Shown: piece by piece, positions 7,601-15,315 of the stretch | How the letters are laid out: every line of letters starts with the position of its first letter | How positions within the stretch are numbered: the first letter of the stretch is position 1 | NCBI RefSeq assembly: GCF_000974485.1 | Contig: NZ_BBOM01000005.1 | Span: forward strand, 248,001 to 312,000 | Source of the DNA: Streptomyces sp. NBRC 109706 | GTDB taxonomy: Bacteria > Actinomycetota > Actinomycetes > Streptomycetales > Streptomycetaceae | Direction: 5' to 3' | Length of the DNA: 64,000 bases | Program-made: the position numbers and the translations under genes | Notes under the pieces: model-generated | The model's input: only the letters and a program-made list of their open reading frames with translations | Databases searched by the model: none | What the model was told of the DNA's origin: nothing

Positions 7601-10600
7601 TCAGCCGACCACCGGCGCCGCCGGCTCGCCGGCGTAGGCGCGCCACAGCTCCGCGTACCGCCCGCCGGCGGCGAGGAGTTCGGCGTGGCCGCCGTCCTCC
7701 ACCACCCGGCCGTGGTCCAGCACCACCACCCGGTCCGCGCGGGCGGCCGTGGTCAGCCGGTGGGCGACCACCAGCGTGGTGCGGCTCACCGCCAGCCGGT
7801 CCGTGGCGTCGTTGACCAGCGCCTCCGTCGCCAGATCGAGCGCCGCGGTGGCCTCGTCCAGCAGCAGGATGTCGGGGTCCACCAGCTCGGCCCTGGCCAG
7901 GGCGATCAACTGCCGCTGTCCGGCGGAGAGATTGCGCCCCCGCTCGGCCACCCGGTGGCGGTAGCCGCCGGGCAGCGCCACGATCATCCGGTGCGCGCCG
8001 ACCGCCCTGGCCGCCGCCTCGACCCGCGCGTCGTCCGCGTCGGGATCACCGTAGGCGATGGCGTCCCGCACGGTGCCGGCGAAGAGATAGGGCTCCTGGG
8101 GCACCACGCCCAGCCGGTGCCGGTACGCCGTGGGATCCAGCTCCCGCAGGTCGACGCCGCCGAGCCGCACCGCGCCGGCGGTCGGGTCGTAGTAGCGGGC
8201 CACCAGCTTCACCAGCGTGGACTTGCCGGCGCCGGTCTCGCCGACGAAGGCCACCGTCTGGCCGGCCGGAATCCGCAGGTCGATCCCGTCGAGCGCGTCC
8301 TCGTCCGCGCCCCGGTAGGCGAACCGCACCCGGTCGAACTCCAGGTCCTCGGCGGCGCTCGCCACCGGACGTGGCCGAGGCGCCACCGGCACGGTGGTGC
8401 GCTCGGCCAGCAGCTCGCGCACCCGGCCCAGCGAGACCACCGCCTGCTGGTAGCCGTCGAAGACCTGCGAGAGCTGCTGCACCGGGGCGAAGAACAGCTC
8501 GATATAGAGGAGATAGGCGACCAGCGCGCCCGCCGTCAGAGTGCCGTCGCCCACCCGGCCGGCGCCCACCACCAGCACGCCGGCCGTGGCCACCGTGGCC
8601 AGCAGCTGGACGAACGGGAAGTAGACCGAGATCAGCCACTGGCCGCGGACCCGCGCCTGCCGGTAGCCGTCCGAACGGGCCACGAAGCGCTCGTAGCCGT
8701 CCCGCTCGCGCCGGAACGCCTGCACCATCCGCAGCCCGGCCACCGACTCCTGCAGGTCGGCGTTGACCCCGCCGACCCGTTCCCTGGCCAACTCGTAGGC
8801 GCGGGTGCTCAGTCGACGGAAGAAGAAGGTGCCGACGACCAGCGGCACCAGCGTGGCCAGCACCACCAGCGCCAGCTGGACGTCCAGCACGAACAGCACC
8901 ACCAGGATGCCGAGGAAGGTCAGCACCGACACCAACGCCTGCACCAGACCGGTCTGCAGAAAGGTGGTGAGCGCGTCCACGTCCGTCGTCATCCGGGTCA
9001 TCACCCGGCCGGCCAGCTCCCGTTCGTAGAAGTCCAGGCCGAGCCGCTGGAGATGGGCGAAGATCTTCACCCGCAGCGTGTAGAGCGCCCGCTCCCCGGT
9101 GCGTCCCATGGCGCGGGTCGCGCCGTACTGCGCGGCCCACTGCGCCAGCACCACCACCAGGGCCAGCCCGGCCGCCGCCCACACCGCGCCCAGCGCGGTC
9201 TGCCGGACGCCCTCGTCGATGCCGTGCCGGATCAGCACGGGCAGCAGCAGCGAGGCCAGCGCGTCGCCCACCACCAGCAGCAGCGCCCCGACCAGCGGAA
9301 CGCCGAGCCCGGCCAGCAACCGGCGCAGGCCGTAGGTGTGTTCGCCGCGCGCGGCGCGCTCCTCGTCGACGTCCGGCGTATCGTCGGCCGGCGGCAGCGC
9401 CGCGAGCTGCGCCAACAGCTCGGGCGTCGCCTGCCCGGTGCCGTCGTCGATCTCGTCGCCGACGTCGGGGCGCCGCCACGCCTCGGCCGTCACCTCGCCC
9501 GGCGTCCAGGCGGCCTCGCGTTCGGCCGCCGCCATCCCGGCCGGATCGCGGTCCACGCCGCCCAGTTCGTCCGGATCGGCCAGCAGCCGCCGATACAGCT
9601 CGCAGCGGCCGAGCAGCTGCCGGTGGGTGCCGGTGTCGACCAGCCGCCCGCCGTCCAACACGGCGACGCGGTCGGCCAGTTGCAGCGTCGACTCGCGGTG
9701 CGCGATCAGCAGCGTGGTGCGCCCGCGCATCACCGAGCGCAGCGCGTCATGGATCTCGTGCTCGACCCGGGCGTCCACGGCCGAGGTGGCGTCGTCCAGG
9801 ATCAGCAGCCTGGGGTCGGTGAGGATCGCCCGGGCCAGCGCGATCCGCTGCCGCTGACCGCCGGAGAGGGTCATCCCCTGCTCGCCGATCACGGTGTCGT
9901 AGCCGTCCGGCAGCTCCTCGATGAAACCGTCGGCCCTGGCCGCCCCGGCCGCCGCCCTGATCTGCTCCTCGGTCGCCTCCGGATGCCCGTAGGCGAGGTT
10001 GTTCCTGATGGTGTCGGAGAAGAGGAAGCTGTCCTCGGGCACCAGACCGATCGCGCCGCGCAGCGAGTCGCCCGTCAACGTCCGCACGTCCAGGCCGCCG
10101 ACCCGCACGCTGCCGCTGTCCGGATCGTAGAAGCGCGGCAGCAGCAGCGAGACGGTGGACTTGCCGCTGCCCGAGGGGCCGACCACGGCCAGCGTCTCGC
10201 CCTCGCCCACCCGAAGCGACAGCTCGCTGAGCACCGGCCGATCCGTGCCATAGCCGAAGGTGACCCGGTCGAACTCGACGGTGGCGGGCGCGTCAGCGGG
10301 CAGCGGCACGGCGTCGGGTGCCTCCCGGATCACCGGCTCGGTGTCGATCAGCTCCAGCACCCGCTCCACGCCGGCCCGCGCCTGCTGCCCCACGGTGATG
10401 ATCACCGTCAGCATCCGGACCGGACCGACCAGCTGCGCCAGATAGGTGGAGAACGCGACAAAGGTGCCCAGGGTGATCTGCCCCCTGGTGGCCATCCAGC
10501 CGCCCAGCGCCAGCATCGCGACCTGCCCCAGCGAGGGCACCGCCTGCAGCGCGGGGGTGTAGCGCGCGGAGAGCCGCACGCTCCGCATCCGGGCGGCGAA

Positions 10601-11293
10601 GAGGCGCCCGCCCACCCGGCGCAGCCGCCCCATCTCCTGCTGCTCCTGGCCGAAGCCCTTGACCACCCGGACGCCGCCGACCGCGCCGTCCACCGCCGAG
10701 GCCACGGCGGCGGCCTGCCCCTGGGCGTACCAGGTGGCGGGGAAGAGCCGGGTCCTGGAGCGCCGGGCGATCACCCACAGCGCGGGCGCGACCGCCAGCG
10801 CCACCAGGGTCAGCAGCGGCGAGAGGGTGAGCATCACCACCAGGGAGACGACGAAGAGCATCACGCTGCCGATGGTCATCGGCATCATGAAGAGCAGCCC
10901 CTGGATCAGCTGGAGATCGCTGGTGGCCCGGCCGACGACCTGCCCGGTGCTCAACCGGTCCTGCCGCCGGCCGTCCAGCCGGGTGATGCTGGCGAACATC
11001 TCGGTCCGCAGATCGTGTTGCACATCGATGCCGAGCCGGCCGCCGTAGTAGCGGCGGACGAACGTCAGCGCGTAGACCACGACGGCCGCGCCCAGCAGCA
11101 GCCCGACCCACAGGGCCAGGCCGCCCTCCTCGCCCAGCACCACATCGTCGATGACCACCTTGATGATCAACGGCATCAGCGCCATCACCGCCATGCCGAC
11201 CAGCGAAGCGATCAGCGAGAGCAGAAGATCGCGCCGATGCCGCCAGCAGTAGCCGACCAGCCGCCGTATCCAACCGGCCTCACGTTCTGCCAC
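7601..11293 (-). CDS. Fused double-half ABC exporter (TMD-NBD-TMD-NBD)
   Basis: This 1230-residue protein is two ABC exporter halves fused. Six-helix membrane domain 1 covers about 15-310. NBD1 (about 340-575) has Walker A GPSGSGKST and signature LSGGQRQR. Membrane domain 2 covers about 640-940. NBD2 (about 985-1220) has GETGAGKST and LSAGQRQL. The halves are asymmetric: NBD1 has ILDDATSAVD, with Asp where the catalytic Glu is expected, while NBD2 has the canonical LLLDEATAALD. This is the degenerate/consensus pairing of heterodimeric exporters (BmrCD/TM287-288 type) in one chain. An in-frame GTG exists at 11347, but GTG 11293 has GGGAGG seven bases upstream, so I prefer it. The substrate is unknown; drug or lipid export is likely. 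Confidence 0.94.
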   Translation of the reverse strand: MAEREAGWIRRLVGYCWRHRRDLLLSLIASLVGMAVMALMPLIIKVVIDDVVLGEEGGLALWVGLLLGAAVVVYALTFVRRYYGGRLGIDVQHDLRTEMFASITRLDGRRQDRLSTGQVVGRATSDLQLIQGLLFMMPMTIGSVMLFVVSLVVMLTLSPLLTLVALAVAPALWVIARRSRTRLFPATWYAQGQAAAVASAVDGAVGGVRVVKGFGQEQQEMGRLRRVGGRLFAARMRSVRLSARYTPALQAVPSLGQVAMLALGGWMATRGQITLGTFVAFSTYLAQLVGPVRMLTVIITVGQQARAGVERVLELIDTEPVIREAPDAVPLPADAPATVEFDRVTFGYGTDRPVLSELSLRVGEGETLAVVGPSGSGKSTVSLLLPRFYDPDSGSVRVGGLDVRTLTGDSLRGAIGLVPEDSFLFSDTIRNNLAYGHPEATEEQIRAAAGAARADGFIEELPDGYDTVIGEQGMTLSGGQRQRIALARAILTDPRLLILDDATSAVDARVEHEIHDALRSVMRGRTTLLIAHRESTLQLADRVAVLDGGRLVDTGTHRQLLGRCELYRRLLADPDELGGVDRDPAGMAAAEREAAWTPGEVTAEAWRRPDVGDEIDDGTGQATPELLAQLAALPPADDTPDVDEERAARGEHTYGLRRLLAGLGVPLVGALLLVVGDALASLLLPVLIRHGIDEGVRQTALGAVWAAAGLALVVVLAQWAAQYGATRAMGRTGERALYTLRVKIFAHLQRLGLDFYERELAGRVMTRMTTDVDALTTFLQTGLVQALVSVLTFLGILVVLFVLDVQLALVVLATLVPLVVGTFFFRRLSTRAYELARERVGGVNADLQESVAGLRMVQAFRRERDGYERFVARSDGYRQARVRGQWLISVYFPFVQLLATVATAGVLVVGAGRVGDGTLTAGALVAYLLYIELFFAPVQQLSQVFDGYQQAVVSLGRVRELLAERTTVPVAPRPRPVASAAEDLEFDRVRFAYRGADEDALDGIDLRIPAGQTVAFVGETGAGKSTLVKLVARYYDPTAGAVRLGGVDLRELDPTAYRHRLGVVPQEPYLFAGTVRDAIAYGDPDADDARVEAAARAVGAHRMIVALPGGYRHRVAERGRNLSAGQRQLIALARAELVDPDILLLDEATAALDLATEALVNDATDRLAVSRTTLVVAHRLTTAARADRVVVLDHGRVVEDGGHAELLAAGGRYAELWRAYAGEPAAPVVG

Positions 11294-11332
11294 CGCCGTG
11301 CCTCCCGAGCCCGAGCTTCCGCCGCTGTTCCG

Positions 11333-11377
11333 CCACTGATCAGCCACTGATCAGTCAGTGATCCGCCAGTGATCGGT
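11333..11377. promoter_or_regulatory. Operator-like repeats upstream of ABC exporter
   Basis: The direct repeat CCACTGATCAG occurs twice in a row (11333-11343 and 11344-11354), followed by two inverted CAGTGATC copies within the next 22 bases. The core ACTGATCAGT is a perfect 10-bp palindrome. This lies 40-85 bases before the preferred GTG 11293, where a promoter and operator would be expected. The sites differ from the GAGTGAG palindromes of the nearby TetR gene, so a different regulator is likely. Confidence 0.45.
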
Positions 11378-11386
11378 GGTCCGACG

Positions 11387-11411
11387 AGGGGATCCGCCGA
11401 GCGGATCCCCT
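11387..11411. terminator. Hairpin between DUF6069 gene and ABC exporter
   Basis: An 11-bp perfect inverted repeat (AGGGGATCCGC, loop CGA, then its complement) is flanked by direct copies of GGTCCGACG. It sits downstream of the tetR-DUF6069 operon on the minus strand and before the exporter promoter. No T-run follows, so it may be an L-shaped terminator or a processing site. Confidence 0.4.
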
Positions 11412-11560
11412 GGCCGGTCCGACGGGTGATCTTCGAATCACCCCTGGGCCCAACACCGCTGGCCGGCCATTTCATCCCAGCGCAACAATATGAACGACGC
11501 TCGTGGCCCGCCACGGGCGCCTGGCGGCACCACCCCGCGCACCCGTCCGGGACCGGTCAC

Positions 11561-11974
11561 TCAGCGCGGCGCCACGGCTCCCGGACGGCGGCCGGCCAGA
11601 CCCGGCGCCAGGACGGCCGCCACCACCAGATGCATGCAGGCCAGCGCCACCCGCGTCCCGCCGGTCATCCCCTGGCCGGTCAACGGCAGGAACGACAGCG
11701 CGAGCACGACGCCCGCCACCGCGAGCCAGATCCCGCGCGCCCGCCGTGTCCACCGTTCCAGCACGGCCAGCAGGCCCCAGCCGGCGAGCCCGAAGGCCAG
11801 GGACAGCGCGACGACCGGGAACGGGCCGATCTCCAGCACCCGTTCGCCGGCGCCCTCCCCCTCCGTGATCCGCAGTTCCCGCCCCAGCAGCGGATCGGCC
11901 ACCAGCCAGACGAGCAGCGCGCCGACCACCGAGGCGAGCACCGCGCCGGCCCGCCGCCGACGGATGGGCGTCAT
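11561..11974 (-). CDS. DUF6069-like four-helix membrane protein
   Basis: A 137-residue protein with about four hydrophobic segments: residues about 10-27, 50-70, 80-100 and 105-125. A short extracytoplasmic loop (ELRITEGEGAGERVLEIGPF) follows helix 1. The sequence resembles the DUF6069 family of small actinobacterial membrane proteins of unknown function. The ATG overlaps the TGA of the TetR gene (ATGA), so it is translated together with the repressor and is probably part of the regulated response. The long open frame extending upstream is a shadow of the tetR gene. Confidence 0.82.
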   Translation of the reverse strand: MTPIRRRRAGAVLASVVGALLVWLVADPLLGRELRITEGEGAGERVLEIGPFPVVALSLAFGLAGWGLLAVLERWTRRARGIWLAVAGVVLALSFLPLTGQGMTGGTRVALACMHLVVAAVLAPGLAGRRPGAVAPR

Positions 11975-12591
11975 GCCGACTCCGTCGGGCCGCCGAGCGC
12001 GCCGTGCAGAAAGAGCTCCACCAGCGCCTGGACATCCAGTCGGTGCTCCTCCTCGCGCAGCTGGGTGAAGAGCAGCCCGAGGAACACCCCGGCCACCCGT
12101 TCGGGCGGCAGCCGCAGCGACTCCCGGTCGGGCTCCAGGAGTTCGGCCACCGCGCCCCCGATGCTGGCCAGCGACTCCGCCCGGCCCATCCCCCGAACCT
12201 GCTGGTCGGGCGAGTCCCCCCGGCGGCGGTGCCCCGAGGTGTGCAGCGCCGTGGCCACGCTTCCCATGCGTTCCAGATGGGCCCGCAGGGCGTCGGCCGC
12301 CTCGGCCAGCCGGTCGGCGAGCGGCTGGTCGAGGGGGATGGACGCCAACTCGGTGACCGCGTGGTCGGGGCGGAGCGCCTCGGCCATGCAGGCGTCGAGC
12401 AGCTCCTCCTTGTCGGTGAAGACACGGAAGATCGTGGCCTCGCCGATGCCGGCGGCCCGCGCGATCCTGCTGGTGGTCACCGCCGCGCCGTACTCGGCGA
12501 TCAGCGGCAGCGCCGCCCTGACGATCATCTCGCGGCGTTCCGCCGGGCTCATGCCCGGCGCACGACGCCGGTTCTGTCCGGTACTGGTCAT
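11971..12591 (-). CDS. TetR-family regulator
   Basis: This 206-residue protein has an N-terminal TetR DNA-binding domain (residues about 18-65: IVRAALPLIAEYGAAVTTSR, then IARAAGIGEATIFRVF as recognition helix). The variable helical ligand domain has no clear family. It starts 12 bases from a strong palindrome and is coupled by a 4-base overlap to a downstream DUF6069 membrane protein. It most likely represses its own operon. The exporter gene 270 bases further downstream could also be under its control, although that gene has its own distinct operator-like repeats. Confidence 0.93.
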   Translation of the reverse strand: MTSTGQNRRRAPGMSPAERREMIVRAALPLIAEYGAAVTTSRIARAAGIGEATIFRVFTDKEELLDACMAEALRPDHAVTELASIPLDQPLADRLAEAADALRAHLERMGSVATALHTSGHRRRGDSPDQQVRGMGRAESLASIGGAVAELLEPDRESLRLPPERVAGVFLGLLFTQLREEEHRLDVQALVELFLHGALGGPTESA

Positions 12592-12602
12592 GCCGGAAGA
12601 TT

Positions 12603-12646
12603 ACGGAGTGAGCGCTCACTCCGTCAATAGTGAGTAAGTACTCACT
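12603..12646. promoter_or_regulatory. Two tandem TetR operators
   Basis: Site 1 is a perfect 22-bp palindrome (12603-12624) whose central 20 bases are cggagtgagcgctcactccg. Site 2 (12629-12646) is AGTGAGTA, two bases, then TACTCACT. The half-site AGTGAG is the same in both. They begin 12 bases upstream of the TetR start and face the erm leader promoter 50 bases away. The layout is typical for TetR autoregulation and could also affect the divergent erm transcript. Confidence 0.75.
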
Positions 12647-12692
12647 CCGATCCCTGTCCTGGCGGCTCGGCGGCCCGCCCGCCGGAAGCCGA

Positions 12693-12722
12693 TTGACCGT
12701 CCGGGAACGCGAACCCTAGGAT
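12693..12722 (+). promoter_or_regulatory. Promoter of erm leader
   Basis: TTGACC (12693-12698), an 18-base spacer, then TAGGAT (12717-12722) match the principal Streptomyces sigma factor consensus (TTGACN, TAGRRT). The predicted transcription start 6-8 bases downstream falls on or next to the ATG at 12730, which implies a leaderless transcript. No AT-rich WblC box precedes the -35. Confidence 0.7.
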
Positions 12723-12729
12723 CGCCGCC

Positions 12730-12834
12730 ATGGGAGCCTTCACGTTGATCAACGAACTCCGCGCCCACGCGCGGACGTTCGTGTCGAGCACCCCGCAACG
12801 TCCCCGCGTCCGGCGCCAGGCCCTGGTCGCGTAG
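12730..12834 (+). CDS. Putative 34-aa leader peptide upstream of erm
   Basis: The small ORF starts at ATG 12730 and reads MGAFTLINELRAHARTFV, continuing to a basic tail (PQRPRVRRQALVA) and TAG at 12832. It lies between a consensus promoter and the rRNA methyltransferase gene and ends 138 bases before the erm start. Its ATG coincides with the predicted transcription start, so it would be read as leaderless mRNA. Inducible erm genes are commonly controlled by a ribosome stalling in such a leader when a macrolide is bound. The internal RAHAR and the RVRR-like tail include arginine-rich stretches of the type seen at some stall sites. Translation and stalling are inferred. Confidence 0.6.
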   Translation: MGAFTLINELRAHARTFVSSTPQRPRVRRQALVA

Positions 12835-12844
12835 GTCTCCGCGC

Positions 12845-12952
12845 CGGCGCTCCCGAAGCGCCGCTCAGCGCCCCGTTCCCTCCCCCAGGGCCGTCCGTGT
12901 CCCCATCGCCCCGGACAGGCCGCCTTGCACCATGCCCGCGTCCGGCCTGTCC
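12845..12952 (+). promoter_or_regulatory. Attenuator hairpins between leader peptide and erm
   Basis: Three elements can pair. CGGCGCT (12845-12851) can bind AGCGCCG (12857-12863) or, instead, a second AGCGCC (12867-12872). Further on, GGACAGGCCG (12913-12922) pairs perfectly over 10 bp with CGGCCTGTCC (12943-12952), ending 10 bases before the erm Shine-Dalgarno at 12963. Mutually exclusive stems downstream of a leader ORF are the hallmark of translational attenuation. Confidence 0.55.
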
Positions 12953-12972
12953 TCGCAGTTCCGAGGACTCAC

Positions 12973-13743
12973 GTGGCCCGCCACCGCACCACCCTTTCGC
13001 AGAACTTCCTGTACAACACCGCCGTGCTGCGGACGATCGTCCGCGCCGCCGAGCTGTCCCCCGCCGATCTGGTGCTCGAACCGGGCGCCGGCGAGGGCAC
13101 CGTCACCCGCGTCCTGGCCCGCCGCGTCCGCGAGGTGATCGCCTACGAGATCGACCCCCGGCTCGCCGCCGCGCTGCCGCGCCGGCTGGCGAACGAGCGC
13201 AACGTCCGGGTGGTGCCGGGAGACTTCCTGCACGCCCGCCCACCCCGCCGCCCGTTCGCGGTGGTGGGCAACATCCCCTACTCCCGCACCACCGACATCG
13301 TCCGCTGGTGCCTCGCCGCACCCGCGCTGACCTCGGCGACCCTGGTCACCCAGCGCGAGTACTCCCGCAAGCGCACCGGTGACTTCGGCAGCTGGCCACT
13401 GCTCACGGTGAGCAGCTGGCCGGAGTTCGACTGGCGGCTCGGTCCCCGCATCGCCCGGCACCACTTCACCCCCGTCCCGCGCACCGACTCGGCGGTGCTC
13501 CGGCTGGTCCGCCGCCCGGCCCCGCTGCTGCCGCACCGCGAGCTGGCGGCGTACCGGGCGCTGGTCGCCGAGGGGTTCACCGGGGTCGGCGGCTCGCTGG
13601 GCGCCACCCTGCGCCGCACCCGGCACACCGGCCGGGTGCGCGCCGCCCTGGCCGCCGCCGGGATCGACCCCGAGGCGCCGGTGGGGCGGATCACCCCGCC
13701 CCAGTGGCTACGGGTGCACCGGGCGCTGCGCCCCGGCGGCTGA
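12973..13743 (+). CDS. Erm-family 23S rRNA (adenine-N6) methyltransferase
   Basis: A 256-residue S-adenosylmethionine-dependent methyltransferase of the Erm/KsgA family. It is expected to methylate A2058 of 23S rRNA and give macrolide-lincosamide (and streptogramin B) resistance. Visible motifs: SQNFLYN near the N terminus, motif I LEPGAGEGTVTRVLA (about 34-48), YEIDPRL (acidic residue contacting SAM), PGDFL, and catalytic motif IV NIPY (about 99-102). The C-terminal helical domain is intact. A TTG at 12925 would extend the frame, but GTG 12973 has GAGGA five bases before it and gives MARHRTTLSQNF, as in Streptomyces Erm proteins. It resembles Erm(O)-type intrinsic enzymes. No macrolide cluster is adjacent. 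Confidence 0.93.
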   Translation: MARHRTTLSQNFLYNTAVLRTIVRAAELSPADLVLEPGAGEGTVTRVLARRVREVIAYEIDPRLAAALPRRLANERNVRVVPGDFLHARPPRRPFAVVGNIPYSRTTDIVRWCLAAPALTSATLVTQREYSRKRTGDFGSWPLLTVSSWPEFDWRLGPRIARHHFTPVPRTDSAVLRLVRRPAPLLPHRELAAYRALVAEGFTGVGGSLGATLRRTRHTGRVRAALAAAGIDPEAPVGRITPPQWLRVHRALRPGG

Positions 13744-13823
13744 GTCCCCCGGGGCGGGTTTCCATCGCCGGCGCGGGGTTACCCGAGCGCTTCGGAAAGC
13801 GAGCCGGAACATCCGAGACAGCC

Positions 13824-13853
13824 GGAATCCCAGAACCCAGGAATCCCAGAACC
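13824..13853. repeat. Tandem 16-bp direct repeat
   Basis: GGAATCCCAGAACC occurs twice with a 16-base period, just upstream of the ATG at 13867. The GAGGAAG Shine-Dalgarno directly follows the second copy. It probably arose by slippage in the 5' untranslated region. A regulatory role is possible but unproven. Confidence 0.6.
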
Positions 13854-13866
13854 GAGGAAGCGAACC

Positions 13867-14385
13867 ATGAGCGATTCACTGAGCAGCGACCTGTGGACCG
13901 GCGAGCGGGAGGCCCCCGCGGCCAAGGCCAGGGCCGCCGCGCGCCAGGTGCGCGAACGCGCCGGTGACCAGGCCGAGAGCGGGACCCACCGGGCGGCCGA
14001 CCAGGTCCGCCGGATAGCCGACGAGCTGGCCGAACTCGCCCGGCAGGCGCCCGAGGACTCCCCCACCCGCAGCCTGGTCTCCCAGGCAGCGAACGGGGGC
14101 CACCGGGCGGCCGGCTATCTCGACGAACACGGTGTCGACGGGCTGCTGGAGAGCACCCAGCGGTTCGCCAGACAGCGCCCCACCGCCTTTGTCGGCGCCA
14201 CGGCGCTGGCCGGCTTCGCCGTGGGCCGCCTGGCCAAGGCCGGCCTCGCGGCCGGCGGCGCCACCGGCGGCGGCCGCGGGCACCAACGCGCCGACCAGCC
14301 GTCGGACCCGGTCGACCGGGTCGCCGAACGCGGCCCGTTCGACACCGCCGACCAACCCCAGCGGACCGGCTACCCGGAGGCGTGA
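13867..14385 (+). CDS. Hypothetical protein of the holin-like/DUF3618 cluster
   Basis: The 172-residue protein is hydrophilic and alanine/arginine-rich, with predicted helices (KARAAARQVRERAGDQAES; ADELAELARQAPEDS). One hydrophobic segment lies at about 113-128 (TAFVGATALAGFAVGR). Streptomyces genomes commonly have this gene immediately before a DUF1469 holin-like gene and a DUF3618 gene, as here (one-base gap to the next start). It is probably a peripheral or single-span membrane protein of a three-protein envelope set. The function is unknown. Confidence 0.85.
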   Translation: MSDSLSSDLWTGEREAPAAKARAAARQVRERAGDQAESGTHRAADQVRRIADELAELARQAPEDSPTRSLVSQAANGGHRAAGYLDEHGVDGLLESTQRFARQRPTAFVGATALAGFAVGRLAKAGLAAGGATGGGRGHQRADQPSDPVDRVAERGPFDTADQPQRTGYPEA

Positions 14386-14386
14386 C

Positions 14387-14800
14387 ATGGCTCAGCACAC
14401 CGAAGAACGCACCCAGGCCCCCGGCGGCGGATCGGTCGGCGACCTGTTCGCCGAGGTCACCTCGGACATCCAGCGGCTCTTCCGCCAGGAGGCCGAGCTG
14501 GCCAGAACCGAGGTGCGGGAGGAGTTCGGCAAGGCGGGCAAGGCCGCCGGCATGATGGGCGCGGCCGCCCTCGCCGGCGCCCTGGTCGTCCTCTTCCTCT
14601 CCCTGGCCCTGATGTTCGCGCTCGGCAACGTGCTCGACCTGGGCTGGGCCGCGCTGATCGTCACCGGCGCCTGGGCGCTGATCGGCGGCGCCCTGTTCCT
14701 GCTGGGCCGAGGCCGGCTGCGCGACTTCTCACCCACCCCGACCAAAACCCTGGACAGCCTGAAGGAGGACGCCTCATGGGCACGTCATCCAAGGACATAA
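14387..14800 (+). CDS. Phage-holin-like DUF1469 membrane protein
   Basis: A 137-residue protein. The N-terminal 60 residues are amphipathic (SVGDLFAEVTSDIQRLFRQE, then AELARTEVREEFGKAG), followed by two membrane helices (about 63-85 and 92-112). This is the Actinobacterial DUF1469/putative Actinobacterial Holin-X architecture. Despite the name these are chromosomal envelope proteins, and no phage genes surround it. ATG 14387 follows the previous stop by one base, and its 3' end overlaps the next gene by 25 bases, so the three are one translation unit. Confidence 0.88.
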   Translation: MAQHTEERTQAPGGGSVGDLFAEVTSDIQRLFRQEAELARTEVREEFGKAGKAAGMMGAAALAGALVVLFLSLALMFALGNVLDLGWAALIVTGAWALIGGALFLLGRGRLRDFSPTPTKTLDSLKEDASWARHPRT

Positions 14801-15315
14801 AGAGCGATATCGAGAACACCCGATCGCAACTGGCCAGCGATCTCGACCAGTTGGCCCACCGGGTCAGCCCGGTGGACGCGGTCCGCCGCGGCGGCGACCA
14901 GCTGCGCGGCGGCCTGAGCGAACGACGCGAGCGCGCCAGGGAACGCGGCCAGGGCGCCGGCCAGGCGCTGCGCGACGGCGGCGGCCAGGCCACCGCCGCG
15001 CTGGACCGCACCAGGGAACGGGCCTCAACCGGGACCAGGAACAACCCGCTGGCCGGCGGCGCCATCGGCTTCGCCATGGGCGTGCTGGCCGCCGCCGTAC
15101 TGCCGGGCAGCGCCCCGGAACGGCAGGCCGCCGGCCGGGTCGCCGAACGCGCCGCGCCCCGTGTCGACCCGCTCACGGACGCGGCGGCCCGCTCCGCCCG
15201 CGACTTCGGCGAGGACGCCAGGGGCGCCATGCGCCACGCGGCCGAGGAGTTGCGGGAGTCCGCGGGCCAGGCCGCGCGCAGGACCAGAGCGCGCGCCGGC
15301 GGCTCCGCCTCCTGA
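14776..15315 (+). CDS. DUF3618 domain protein
   Basis: This 179-residue protein begins with the DUF3618 signature (DIKSDIENTRSQLASDLDQL, then AHRVSP) at residues 8-34. An Arg/Gln/Glu-rich low-complexity helix region follows (35-85). One membrane span is at about 88-111 (NPLAGGAIGFAMGVLAAAVL), and the tail is charged. The ATG at 14776 is preceded by AAGGAGG and overlaps the holin-like gene. DUF3618 proteins co-occur with DUF1469 proteins and are thought to act in envelope stress or stability. No enzymatic motif is seen. Confidence 0.88.
   Translation: MGTSSKDIKSDIENTRSQLASDLDQLAHRVSPVDAVRRGGDQLRGGLSERRERARERGQGAGQALRDGGGQATAALDRTRERASTGTRNNPLAGGAIGFAMGVLAAAVLPGSAPERQAAGRVAERAAPRVDPLTDAAARSARDFGEDARGAMRHAAEELRESAGQAARRTRARAGGSAS

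Noticed and set aside
12660..12692. Search for a WblC AT-rich box upstream of the erm promoter
   Set aside because: The bases before TTGACC are GC-rich (GGAAGCCGA); no AAAAT-type box, so I do not place erm in the WblC regulon.
14387..14800. Phage remnant suggested by the holin-like gene
   Set aside because: DUF1469 proteins are normal chromosomal membrane proteins in Streptomyces and no other phage gene is nearby.
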